NCBI GenBank assembly: GCA_002633005.1
Contig: NMRA01000687.1
Span: 3,517 to 26,826, forward strand
Direction: 5' to 3'
From: Phoronis australis
Taxonomy: Eukaryota > Phoronida > Phoronidae
Length of the DNA stretch: 23,310 nt
Shown: positions 10,280 to 19,403 of the stretch, in pieces
Layout: each line of letters begins with the position of its first letter
Numbering within the stretch: position 1 is the stretch's first letter
Position numbers and translations under genes: made by a program
The notes under the pieces: model-generated
Databases searched by the model: none
What the model was told of the DNA's origin: nothing
What the model saw: the letters and a program-made list of their open reading frames with translations, nothing else

Positions 10280-10357
10280 GATGTGGAGGGCACCTTTGTG
10301 ATGGACTGGTCATTGTTATATGAAGACTGCATGTCTGGGTGCCATTGTGATCCATCA
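10280..10357 (+). CDS. Candidate coding exon (weak), unknown protein
   Basis: Preceded by an acceptor-like TTAATTGTCTGGCTCAG ending at 10279. The phase-0 frame is open for 28 codons (DVEGTFVMDWSLLYEDC...) and ends near a GTGAAGT that could be a donor, with CTCTGCAG 41 bases further as acceptor. An intron of that size would be very short, though some invertebrates have such introns. The composition looks protein-like, but a chance open frame of this length is common. No family recognised. The minus strand is also open for about 50 codons across 10260-10430, which weakens the case. Confidence 0.18.
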
Positions 10358-10398
10358 GTGAAGTAATTTCTAAGCAGTCTTCCTTGATGACTCTGCAG

Positions 10399-10548
10399 AT
10401 CTACCTTCACCACACTTGCTGGCAGCTCAGTCTAACACCAGGTTCACCCGTTAGAAGTTCTCAAGCATGTCATCCATTTACAATTTTGATGATAGTGAGG
10501 ATGGTGGTGCACATGCTATTAATGGTTCCATCAGCAGTGTCAGTTCAT
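10399..10548 (+). CDS. Candidate exon with start codon and strong splice donor (weak), unknown protein
   Basis: Acceptor-like CCTTGATGACTCTGCAG ends at 10398. An ATG at 10467 (A at -3) begins MSSIYNFDDSEDGGAHAING and reads 27 codons plus one base to a consensus donor T|GTAAGT at 10549. The same frame upstream of the ATG reads protein-like residues but is closed by TAG at 10452-10454, so the exon would be 5' UTR plus the first codons, or a broken internal exon. The peptide is acidic and serine-rich with no domain I recognise. Downstream exons cannot be identified. Real but unproven, or chance. Confidence 0.25.
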
Positions 10549-10559
10549 GTAAGTCTTGA

Positions 10560-11668
10560 ATTGTTTGTAATAATCTTGTAATTTAGTGTCTTCAACATGG
10601 GGTGTTAAGGTTATATGAGATCCTAGAAAAAATCATCTTCTCAGAAGTGGCTGGTCGGAATTACATGAAGCTCAGGTTGTACGCTTTATAAGCTGTTCTC
10701 CCAAATGCTGTCAAGAATTTGTTTTAAAGTGTAACACTTTTACACGAGAGGTCATCATAAATAGGACTCGTATTAGTTTATAAAACTGTATCACTAACAG
10801 TGTCTGCGATTTTATCGTCAACATTTATTTCATACGAAATTAAATCATTTATTGATCATGTTTTGCTATGAATGTACTCTCTTTTTAATGGATTTCACTA
10901 CAAAAAGCATTGTCACATGACTTGGTTATTGACAGATTAGTACGAAGTCAAAATTTAAGTTCTACAGAATTTCTTCTTTCAGAAAACATGTAGATTTACT
11001 TTGTTAAATTCTAGAGTTGTGTAGACTTTTGGCTGAATATACAGTAGGTTCCACATAACCTTAAGAATCTTGTATGCGGCTAAATCACAATCAAGGTCCA
11101 CATTCGAGAGTTGACTGTGTTACGGTCTAAAATAATTTTTGGTCACTTACCAGATGCCAACTGAATCTCATTATGCAAAGAGTTATTTAGTTGTGCAAAT
11201 TAAAAAAGAATCATCAAAGTCGGACAATTTTTGAGAAATTTATGCATGTTTTTGTCTAATATGAATTTCATGCATTTTTAGCGTTACGAGTGGCCACTTT
11301 AAAAATAACAATTTTCAACTGTCAAGAGTACAAAAGAAATTTATTTTATCAAGCATTCATTGTTTAGATATGACTGGGAATAACCTGAGTCACTTTCAGA
11401 GTCAATTAGACGAAGTTGTGCTTAATCATTGAGAAATGTTAGGGTTCATCATAAAACAGGCACTCGTTGTGAAATTTGTAAATTCTGCATGACCCTCACC
11501 TACTGTAAAGAAGGTTAAAAACTAAAGTTCACACTCTGTAACGAAAAGAACTGCAAAATATGTCAACCTAGGCAACACAGCAAATTATTCAATATCTAAA
11601 CAAACCAAAAGTTTGGATATGGAATGGGTTCTGCTATGTTGAATATGGGCCCAAAAGACTACCAAAAT
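10560..11668. other. Non-coding AT-rich stretch
   Basis: Stops in all frames. No repeat, RNA gene or element recognised. Confidence 0.6.
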
Positions 11669-12020
11669 GTAGTGTACGTACCCCAATGTGGAATTCAGTA
11701 ATACAAATGGTCATTGCAAATGAAGTTATTGCCTTTTAAATAACAACATGGTGCTTATTACCATCAAAAAAAATAAATAGCCATACAACATTATGTTACC
11801 ATGTGATGCAGAAACAGTGATGTAGTGTACGTAACCCCTTTTGTAGTGTACGTACCCCCATGTTAACAGATGCCATGAAATTAAAATATCACTTGGTAAG
11901 TGAGCAACATTGGTCATGGGCAGTTTCCTTCCTTGAAAAGGTTAGGTTAAAAGAGTGTTTATTGCCAATACATTTGTAGTAAGTGATATATTAGCATTTG
12001 TGTAGTGTACGTACCCCCAT
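11669..12020. repeat. Four copies of a 17-base motif TGTAGTGTACGTACCCC
   Basis: Copies at 11669-11685, 11821-11838 (one extra A), 11842-11858 and 12001-12017; the last two continue with CCAT. Spacings are 152, 21 and 159 bases. The core contains the palindrome GTACGTAC. The sequence between copies is not obviously repeated, so this is not a simple tandem array. It could be a binding-site cluster or the remains of repeated element ends. Confidence 0.6.
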
Positions 12021-12066
12021 ATTTTAATTTGTGCCTATTTTCAAAGTATGGCAGATATACACATGA

Positions 12067-12106
12067 ACTAGCCGTTACCCGTGCTTTCGCACGTGTAACA
12101 GCTAGT
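12067..12106. repeat. 40-nt foldback hairpin (16 of 18 stem pairs, TTTC loop)
   Basis: The left arm ACTAGC-C-GTTAC-C-CGTGC pairs with the right arm GCACG-T-GTAAC-A-GCTAGT around the loop TTTC at 12085-12088; only two positions mismatch. Both strands therefore read almost the same peptide (AVTRA...ARVTAS), which explains the overlapping opposite ORFs here. Hairpins of this kind occur near ends of Helitron-type and other small transposons, and the CTAG at the stem base would fit, but no second end was found. Confidence 0.7.
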
Positions 12107-12410
12107 GGGAAACGCCGAGGAGAAATAGCTACACCTCCCAAGAGTGAATCGATGGAGTGTGTTCATCGTAAGAGACAGGAATACTTCTTGAAGAGACCGT
12201 GTTCAAAGCTTCAAGCAGAATTTCTGTCACCTAGTAGGCATTTAAGGTGTGCGTCTGTGGTATTCTTCCCCTAGATGCTATAAATTTCTTTCCAGAACAT
12301 TTGACCCCGCCGTAACACAAAGTACGGTAATCAGATATTCTTCATGAAGTTCAAAGTGAAAACTAAGAATGCATTTAAAATATTGCATAGTACACAAAGT
12401 ATATAGATGT

Positions 12411-12460
12411 CAGTGGCGGACTTAGAGGGGGCCAAGGGGGCCATGTCCCCCCATAAAATT
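12411..12460 (+). mobile_element. Solitary hAT-type terminal inverted repeat
   Basis: CAGTGGCGGACTTAGAGG at 12411-12428, followed by G-runs and C-runs, matches the widespread CAGTGGCGGATCCAG... start of hAT-superfamily elements in animals (from memory). The eight bases before it, ATAGATGT, would be the target-site duplication. I found no matching CCGCCACTG end downstream, so the element is truncated or its other end has decayed. No transposase ORF follows. Confidence 0.55.
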
Positions 12461-13715
12461 ATCCCAGCTTCTATTAGGCACTTCGGGGTTGCGAATGAAG
12501 GTAGAATTTAAAAAACTATAGTCAAATCATTATTTTAGCCAAAAAGTTGAGCTACAAAGTCGGAAAAGTTCCTGATCGTTTCATTATCGAAATAGCCTGA
12601 TAATCGGCAAATCGCGAGGCCTCTTCTATCGGTATGTGTGTCACAGGCCTCACCTATAAACAACAACTTCTGTGATTTGTGAATTGCTTACTTCGTCTAA
12701 TTCCGGCTACCTACGGCTAAATATATACTGTTGACATAATGGCAAAGCATGACTGGTCGCATATTCCTAGCTGTAAAGAAAGTAGCATCTGACAGAAGGG
12801 AGCATTCATGTTATTCCAAAGAATGGCAATGTTTTATTCAAGGGACCGTGAATTTATACGGCAAGTTGTATAGCATGTTGTTTTCTTGCGGATGTGGTGA
12901 CTGCACTGACTTCGTAGCTTGTTGAGCTGACAATAATACTCGAGCCACAGTCAAGCCTCGAGGTCTTTTCGCATGCAGTATGGTGGTACGTGTTCACAGA
13001 CACTTGCAATGAATAATTATTCAAAACTTTTGTGAATGGTTAAGAAACTTTCGTCTGGTGCCAAACATTGTCCAGTGCAAATTCATCAACACATTTTTGC
13101 TGATGTGTTTTTGTGTTAAGAAACGAGGTGTACATTAGGCATACATGTACATAAGTTCAGTAAGGACATTTTCTATTGATTAACAACATTATTCACTACT
13201 CTCGTATCTATACGATTATCCATTTCAGTCTCGTTCTCTGGTCTATAGGACGCTTATTCGGGTCTCTACGTTTAATAATTTTCGAACATTTTCCCCCTGT
13301 CCACAATTATTTGTTTCAGGGAGTTCACAATTTTTGTTTCATTGAATACAAATGTGTTACGCAAAAACTTTGCTGTTGACACCGGGTGTCGTACCATGGT
13401 CCTTAGACTAAATGAAATCGTTCTAAACCTCTACACCACGAGACGCTCAGTTCAGTGTTTGTAATTGATAAGAGCCCTTAAGGCCTTTTCAAACTGACTT
13501 ACCGATAACTCTGGTCTATGCGGAGCGTCGACGTTAACTGCGAATTTAACTAAACCGTTCATACTCCAGGCTTCGATAGTTAAGGAACATCGAAGTAAAC
13601 CGCAGGTGACACTGTTGTCATCAAAGTAAACGCTAGGTAGCGCTGCACGCTAAGATTTTTTAATGTGACAATTTGGGAACATTTATGTGTGCTAATTGAC
13701 ATATGTACTAATTGA
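12461..13715. other. Non-coding stretch between hAT end and Penelope-like element
   Basis: May include interior sequence of the hAT-type element. The short ORF at 13176-13379 has no domain. I looked for the upstream reverse-transcriptase motifs of the Penelope-like element and for the N-terminal cysteine box of the USP here and found neither. Confidence 0.5.
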
Positions 13716-14524
13716 CAGTATAAACGTCGACGCATTTGTTCAGAAGAAACTTCCTTTAATAACCGTTTAAAAGAATTCAAGTACTATCTAATTCAACGTC
13801 ATTTCCCCTTACATCGTATACACGAACAGTTTGACAAAGTCCGCTCAATTACTCGAAATGAATCTTTAAGAACTAAAACTAAAGGCAATACTACTAATAG
13901 AATACCATTCATAACTATGTTCAATCCATGTTTAAACGGAATTAGCCACGTCTTCAAAAAACATCTTTCTACGCTGCATGTTTCCCCTCAAATGAAAAAC
14001 CTATTTCCTCATCCACCTAGAATTTCTTAGAGAAAATGTAAAAATCTAAAAAATTATTTAGGTAAAGCTAATATCGACAATATACACAAAACTGACAAAC
14101 CCATTGGCAACACACAATGTAACAAAACTAGGTGTAAAATGTGTAACTTCATCAACGATAGCACTTTTTCCAGTCTTCCCAAACCAATGAAAACTTTGAA
14201 ATAAGACATTATTCTGATTGCACCACCAACAATATTATTTACCTTATAACTTGTGAAAAATGTTCTATCCAATACGTAGGACAAACTCAACATAATCTAC
14301 AAACTCGGTTTCGTAATCATAGATTTAACATAGTACATAAAAACATTTCTGATACTATAGGCAATCATTTCAATTCCAAAAACCATAATATTCAAGATCT
14401 TTCTGTACAAATAATAGAAAAACTCCAACACCCCAGTACCCCTCACAGACTTAAAAGAGAACAATATTGGATAGACAAACTTAATACAATAGAACCTCAT
14501 GGATTGAAAATAAAAACTTCTTAA
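13716..14524 (+). pseudogene. Penelope-like retroelement, 3' part: post-RT linker, CxC zinc motif and GIY-YIG endonuclease
   Basis: The frame opens at 13716 with RRRICSEETSF, the motif that follows the reverse transcriptase in Penelope-like elements, then continues through HLSTLHVSP to a TAG at 14028-14030. The same frame resumes with the Cys cluster CNKTRCKMC (14118-14144) and breaks at an A-run near 14186-14196. A second frame carries the nuclease: IIYLITC (14234-14254), YVGQT (from 14273), the R...H helix, and the catalytic E of REQYWIDKL (14459-14461), ending with TAA at 14522-14524. Family members use the RT for target-primed copying and the GIY-YIG domain to nick DNA. The RT is missing (5' truncation, usual for these elements), and the stop plus frameshift make it non-functional. 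Confidence 0.9.
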
Positions 14525-14725
14525 AATATGTCATTGAATTTTTTACGCAAAAATGTATAATTTTCATTACACCATATCTTATATGTCAATTGTCATTTTG
14601 TGTTTGATTTTACTTTATTTCTGTTTTTGTTGACAAAGGAAGTTATTACATCCGAAAATTTCAAATTTCAGTTGATCCATTCTTGTTGTTTTATTTACCG
14701 ATTTATATTCTTCATTTCATGAAAC
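14525..14725 (+). mobile_element. 3' untranslated tail of the Penelope-like element
   Basis: AT-rich tail after the nuclease stop. It contains TTGACAAAGGA...TCCGAAAATTTC and a T-rich end. The USP-coding segment begins within a few bases of the tail's end, so this copy either inserted there or marks the break in the protease gene. No clear target-site duplication. Confidence 0.55.
14630..14675 (+). ncRNA. Degenerate hammerhead-ribozyme-like motif
   Basis: Hammerhead ribozymes have been described in Penelope-like elements. Here TTGACAAA stands where the CUGANGA core would be (two changes), GGA/TCC forms a short stem around a 10-base loop (14638-14653), GAAA is intact at 14654-14657, and AAATT/AATTT can form the next stem. 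Position in the 3' tail fits. The core changes should abolish cleavage, so this is at best a relic. Confidence 0.3.
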
Positions 14726-14730
14726 AATAG

Positions 14731-15353
14731 TATCCTTGGGAGGATCTGGATCGCCTTTTTACCTACGGAAGTCAACAGGATGCCCATGAATTTTTACTAT
14801 GGTTACTGAACCAATGGCACGTAGATACACTTGCTCACAACGCTGATAATGTAACGTCTGAGGTTACTAGTACCTTCCAACACGTAAAGAAGCAAACTAG
14901 GAGTTGTAATAACTGCTCAACAACAAAGGAAAAACACAGAAAGACTGGGAGTTGACCGTCTACCTCCCAACGCTAAGGAAAGAAATAACTATGCAGGAGT
15001 TGTGCCACAGCTTGTGGACGTCGTTGGACATCGAGGACTTTAGTTGCCCACACTGTAATAGTCTCAGTGGCCAGTTCACATGGTCATTAGTAAAACCGCC
15101 AAAATACCTTTGTATTCATATCTTACGAACCGCGACTAATGGTGAAAAAATCAACACAAAGATTTCCTCGTATGACCTCTCCGGCTATAAAATAAAAGCA
15201 GTCATTGAACACCATGGAAGAAACACGACGGGTGGTCATTACACATGCAGTGTTAAATCGTCAGCATGCGAATGGATAAATTTTGACGACTCTACAGTCA
15301 CAAACACATCCAAGCCTCCCCTGGATGCCTACATTGCAATATATGAATTATAA
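14731..15353 (+). pseudogene. Ubiquitin-specific protease (USP, peptidase C19), C-terminal half with frameshift
   Basis: The first frame (14731 to about 14943) reads ...LFTYGSQQDAHEFLLWLLNQ; QQDAHEF (14773-14793) is the classic USP box. It continues to the first zinc knuckle CNNC (14905-14916). A one-base loss near 14938-14946 moves the frame to DWELTVYLP and on to 15353: second knuckle CPHC (15045-15056), the His box GGHYTC with catalytic His at 15237-15239, WINFDDS with the Asp pair at 15285-15290, and the closing strand AYIAIYEL before TAA. USPs cut ubiquitin from proteins. The cysteine box that carries the nucleophile is absent, cut off at the Penelope-element boundary; an acceptor-like ACAATAG precedes 14731. 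About 207 codons remain, uninterrupted by introns. Could be a host gene fragment, a retrocopy or a transposon-carried protease. Confidence 0.85.
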
Positions 15354-15451
15354 ACTTCGACGAGATTTGTATATTTCATTCTTTTCCTCAGGTGTGCTGA
15401 TTCCGTATTGTCTTCTGCTGGTATTGTAAGTTCTACTAAAACGATTGGAAT

Positions 15452-15631
15452 ATGATGAGACATAATGAGTCACAAGATTTGGGTGAAAGAAAGAGAACAT
15501 ATTTTCAACTCACTAGACTCCACAATAAAATCGTTAAATTGCAACGTTTACAAGAAGAGATGAAGCAAAAACAGACGTCGGCAAAACATACAAACTACCA
15601 TATATACATACAAACTACCACAACAACTTAA
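15452..15631 (+). CDS. Small ORF, lysine/glutamine-rich, coiled-coil-like; unknown
   Basis: ATG at 15452 (tandem ATGs), 59 codons, stop TAA at 15629-15631. Residues about 17-42 (YFQLTRLHNKIVKLQRLQEE...) have a leucine/isoleucine spacing compatible with a coiled coil. A 20-bp tandem duplication (15586-15605 and 15606-15620 onward) near the end throws the frame; a different frame then stays open to about 15749 and another to the TAA near 15780, so the original product may have been longer. Same strand as the USP fragment and the transposase-like frame. No family recognised. Confidence 0.3.
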   Translation: MMRHNESQDLGERKRTYFQLTRLHNKIVKLQRLQEEMKQKQTSAKHTNYHIYIQTTTTT

Positions 15632-16294
15632 GCGGCTGCCGAAACCAACAAATTCAATGGATGTTTCACTGCCAAAAATTAAAGAAGTTACAGATATCAT
15701 TAGAAAAAGACCTACTACATCAGCACCCGGACATGGATTCCATGCATAAAGACTCTTGCTCCAAGATACATCAAGTGACATAACTACATCCCATCTGAGC
15801 CATAATCCTTGTTTGGCACAGCTATACAGATATAAGAGTGTTTTGTTTTCGTCGACTTCCGTTATACGTTTCAGATATATTTTCTCCGTTACCTAAAGTG
15901 TAGGTCATGCGAGCCCGTTAAGCAGACTTTGAAAGGACTTTTCGAGTTTTGTTCCTAATTTTTGAAGTTTCAGGGTATTGCTTTGTTTCAGAGAACTGAA
16001 TAGGAAACTTGTTTTTAATAATTCTGTGAAGTATATCCACAATTGGCCTTTTTTACAATATCTCGTGTCTACCAAAATACTTATCTTGATTTCGTGGGAA
16101 CTAGAAGTACAAAATATATACTGTGGTACTGCTCAACCATGTGGATATTTGTTTACTACTTATTCAAGGTCAAAGGTTATGGGGCGGTCACTGAAATGGA
16201 ATCTCTCGCCAGGTAAAGAGCAGCAGCAGCTTTATATGTACCCTCCATCTTTCCGTTCACAGAATCACTCAAATAGACTCAATGAGGTGTACTT
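15632..16294. other. Stretch with open frames but no recognised gene
   Basis: Two plus-strand frames are open between about 15990 and 16210, and one ends at a donor-like CCAG|GTAAAG near 16211. The peptides are aromatic-rich and unremarkable. Nothing allows a gene call. Confidence 0.35.
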
Positions 16295-16444
16295 ATGATG
16301 CAACGGTGCCAGGGAAACAGACAAAATATTGTTTTGATCCTAAGGGAGTTGTGCGTCTACAAGCATATGACCTTTGAGAACGAACGCTACGATTCACCTC
16401 ACGCCTCTGTGGTCATGTACAAAGCAAGTTGTGAAAAGAAATAA
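16295..16444 (+). CDS. Small ORF of 49 codons, possible exon; unknown
   Basis: Tandem ATGs at 16295 and 16298, stop TAA at 16442-16444. The sequence is protein-like (FENERYDSPHASVVMYKA near the end). The ending loosely resembles the last beta strand of USP domains (compare AYIAIYEL at the end of the nearby USP fragment), so it might be the tail of a second copy, but no His box is visible upstream. The opposite strand is also open here (16588 to 16394) with a charged, helical-looking peptide; only one of the two, if either, is real. Confidence 0.22.
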   Translation: MMQRCQGNRQNIVLILRELCVYKHMTFENERYDSPHASVVMYKASCEKK

Positions 16445-17698
16445 ATCCTCACTTAAATTCCTTAATTCACTAAGTAAATTAAAATTTTGCTGATTTGATC
16501 TCTTGCTAATGACATCTTTTAACCACCGACTCAATTTTTGTTCTTCATTTCTTATTTGGTTTCGTATCAGTCTCTCGGAACGTGGCATGTACAGACTATG
16601 CGTATAAGAATGAACTGTGACCTACCTCATGGCTGGGAATGATATGTTTTAAGGATAATTAAGATAATTATGCAATGCAAATTCAGTTGGCATTGTGGGT
16701 GAATTTTGAAATAGCTAACATGGTTTAGTCATTTATAATTAATATTGAACAAAAACAAGTTTTCACCAAAGACTGAAATTTTCACTTGTCCCAGTTTAAT
16801 GGGCTTATTATCGGTTCGACTTTATTAGAAGTTAGGAACACGTGTTCTCGAAATCGGCTTGGTTGATTACACCGAAATTTCCAAACTTGATATACAGTCA
16901 TCAATCTCAAAACCTCTGTTACGGTTTTCGATATAAAGGTCTAGTTTTTGCGTATTGTAACAAAGACAAATACAACTTCTATTTCTTACAAAAATACCTT
17001 GATTTGTCATAGAAACCAAAGGAGAAGACTAATCAAAAATCCTTAACAATGTTGTTGAGGTAAATGGTGTAGTTTTCGTTTAAAAAACGTTTCATTAAAA
17101 TCAACTGCTACGAATGTACCTTTCTTAAACATAGAGTTTTGACTTTAAAAGGTGTTAACGTAATAATGGTACATAAATACAAAACGTAATTTATATTCTC
17201 TGGTCTTTTTCTTTCAGATAGTATATACTTTTTTCTAGTTGAAGGTTTGATATAACCTTAATAGGCCAAAACAGGGTTTGGAATCCTTTTAAAATTGGAA
17301 AGTTTCAGTAACATTCACCGAGCCATTTTCTAGCACTCAATCTCCTACGTTCAGATAAAGTTGATTTGTTGAAGCCGAGAAAAAGTAGGAAGCGTCAAAA
17401 TTCTTCAAAATCTGAAGCTTTTCTCTTTATCATTCAGTGAAAACTTGTTTTTTGTCAATATAACCTATACATGCCTTAACCATGTTCGTTATCTCAACAC
17501 TCACTGGCAGTGTCAGCTGAATATTTGCACTATTTATTGCTAAAACATATTCAACTTTACAAAAAATTAATATTTACTAGTGAGGTCTTACATGTCCTTA
17601 AATTTTCTGTGGCACCTTTCTATGCTCTATGCCTGGTGGGAAATTCGATTTGAGTCAGTTCAATAACCTTTGAACTTGGTCACATTTGTCACAATCAG
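16445..17698. other. Non-coding AT-rich stretch
   Basis: No ORF, repeat or RNA gene recognised apart from the minus-strand open frame 16394-16588. It ends with an acceptor-like TTTGTCACAATCAG at 17685-17698 directly before the transposase-like frame. Confidence 0.5.
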
Positions 17699-18336
17699 TC
17701 TCAATGCTTGATTTTAATTTTAAGAAAGAGCGGGAAAAGTACTATTCGCACAGAAGAAAGGGAAAGGATCAACAAAAATTACGTATCTATTATCTTGGAT
17801 GGAATGGACCAGCAAAAAACGTCCATTCCACACTACCATTATTTACTCAAATATCTTCAAAAGATGCAGAAGCTTCGGACCCTTCTGACGGGAGCACTGG
17901 TACATGGTCATGCCACCTTTTGGTCAGACATAACTGCCAATGTTCTTTTGGCCACGCTGGCAAGCAAGATGTTCTCTACTTGCAAATGGATAACTGTTGG
18001 CGCGAAAATAAAAATATGGTTGTATTTGGACTTAATGCCCTGCTGGTGGAGTTGAAGGTGTTTCGGAAAATCAAAGTTGGCCTTCTGATGGTTGGTCACA
18101 CGCATGAAGATGCTGACCAAGTGTTCTCTAGGTTTTTTGAGTACCTAAAACGACACTCGGCTAATTCCCTCCCCAAGCTTATGCAGTCATTTCGAAACTC
18201 TATTCAGCCACCTACCATTTCAAGACATCTCAAGAAGTTATATGGCGTGAGTCAGTGGTTGAAACCTCACTTGAATGTACTGTGGCAGCACTCTGTTCCA
18301 CACCAGTTCAAGTTTGAAAGGGATGACATCCAGTGA
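17699..18336 (+). pseudogene. DUF7869/transposase-like protein, partial, with two compensating frameshifts
   Basis: Frame one begins after a possible acceptor at 17698 and reads FKKEREKYYSHRRKGKDQQ. Near 17775 (an A-run) the homologous-looking text moves to another frame: YVSIILDGMDQQKTSIPHY and LTGALVHGH. Near 17930-17970 it returns to frame one: DVLYLQMDNCWRENKN, then VGLLMVGHTHEDADQVFSRF and the tail HQFKFERDD, ending at TGA 18334-18336. From memory this resembles DUF7869-type proteins, common as multicopy genes in invertebrates. The aspartates in DGMDQ (17798) and QMDN (17989) and the acidic residues in GHTHED (18106-18111) are spaced as in an RNase H-like DDE/D transposase, so a transposase origin is plausible (inference). 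The last codons overlap a donor-like CCA|GTGAGG. Damaged, or misassembled at the two indels. Confidence 0.65.
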
Positions 18337-19403
18337 GGTGTGGTATACTATTTTTTCTGTCAAAATTTTTAGAAGGACATGGTAGTATTTGTTATTTTGT
18401 ATACAGAGTACGCTTAGAGTAATTTTAAAGGGAAATCATTATTTTGTGAACAATAAATGATATGGACTTTATTTTAATTTTTGCATGGTAAACTAAGTGT
18501 TTTGTAACTTTTTGTATTGACCTCCACAGGTTACCACGTTCAAACCAAATTTAAAAAGTTTCAAAGTAAAAATAGTCACCAGTCTCAGTATTGAAGTCAG
18601 TCCTACTATGAAATGGTGTATTTTAAGTGTTTCAGTCTTATAAACTATGGTTTTCAGAGGCTCTTTGAAATTGTTTCATATGACAATTCTTTAACATCTG
18701 TTTTTAATGAAACAAAAGGATACAACAACAAAAGTCCTGTTACGGCCGGTTTTCTCAGTATCATCGCCATTTTCACGATTGCACAAATCGTACATTTTCC
18801 GACCACTCCCCTAAGTACGCATTCCCAACTATTGGTGTTTTTATTAGCCAGAAAGGTGAGCTATCGTCAATCACTAACAAAAAGAATTAGGGGACAGTCC
18901 ATATAAAAACCAGTAGATTTTAAAAAATCAGTGTACACGTCAAAATTCAAAGAAACTTCATCTTTTGTACATGGATAATTATCCTAACAAAAACTTAAAT
19001 GCTAATTTTTGTGCACTCAATGACCCCTAATTGCGCCGCTGGAGCATGAGACCACAAATTGGCACAATTGGAAATATCCCCAGTTTCCAAAATCGTATGT
19101 TTTCAGTAACGAAAATAAGTAACTTACAAATTAGATTCAAGGCTGTACTTTGGTGGCTGCAATAGATAACCTCTATTGTGCATAATTCTGTGTCATTTAT
19201 TGAAGTCTGACAGCTTTGTGCTAGAAAGGTAGATAATTGACAGACCATTTTTGTGGCGAATTTTGGTGGTCGTTTTTGTGACCTTCTGACCGCCATATTC
19301 GTCTCTGAGTACCAGGGTCACGGCCCCCACGCGGGTTGTGGCGGTAACACCAAGTTCCTTACAAAGTATCTTTTTGATTATTCCGGCTGATCTGCTCTCT
19401 CAG
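18337..19403. other. Non-coding stretch
   Basis: AACAATAAATGATAT near 18449 contains a polyadenylation-type AATAAA about 115 bases after the transposase-like frame. The plus ORF at 18613-18906 and the minus ORF at 19027-19296 have no recognisable domain. On the minus strand AATATGGCGG near 19290 resembles an animal start-site element, and 19310-19350 is GC-rich, but no gene can be traced. Confidence 0.45.

Noticed and set aside
16394-16588. Minus-strand 64-codon ORF with a charged, helical-looking N-terminus.
   Set aside because: Overlaps the plus-strand small ORF and no family is recognised; kept only as a remark in that entry.
18613-18906. 97-codon plus-strand ORF with a hydrophobic stretch.
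   Set aside because: TTG/ATG-rich AT sequence, no domain, no conserved neighbours; a chance ORF is likeliest.
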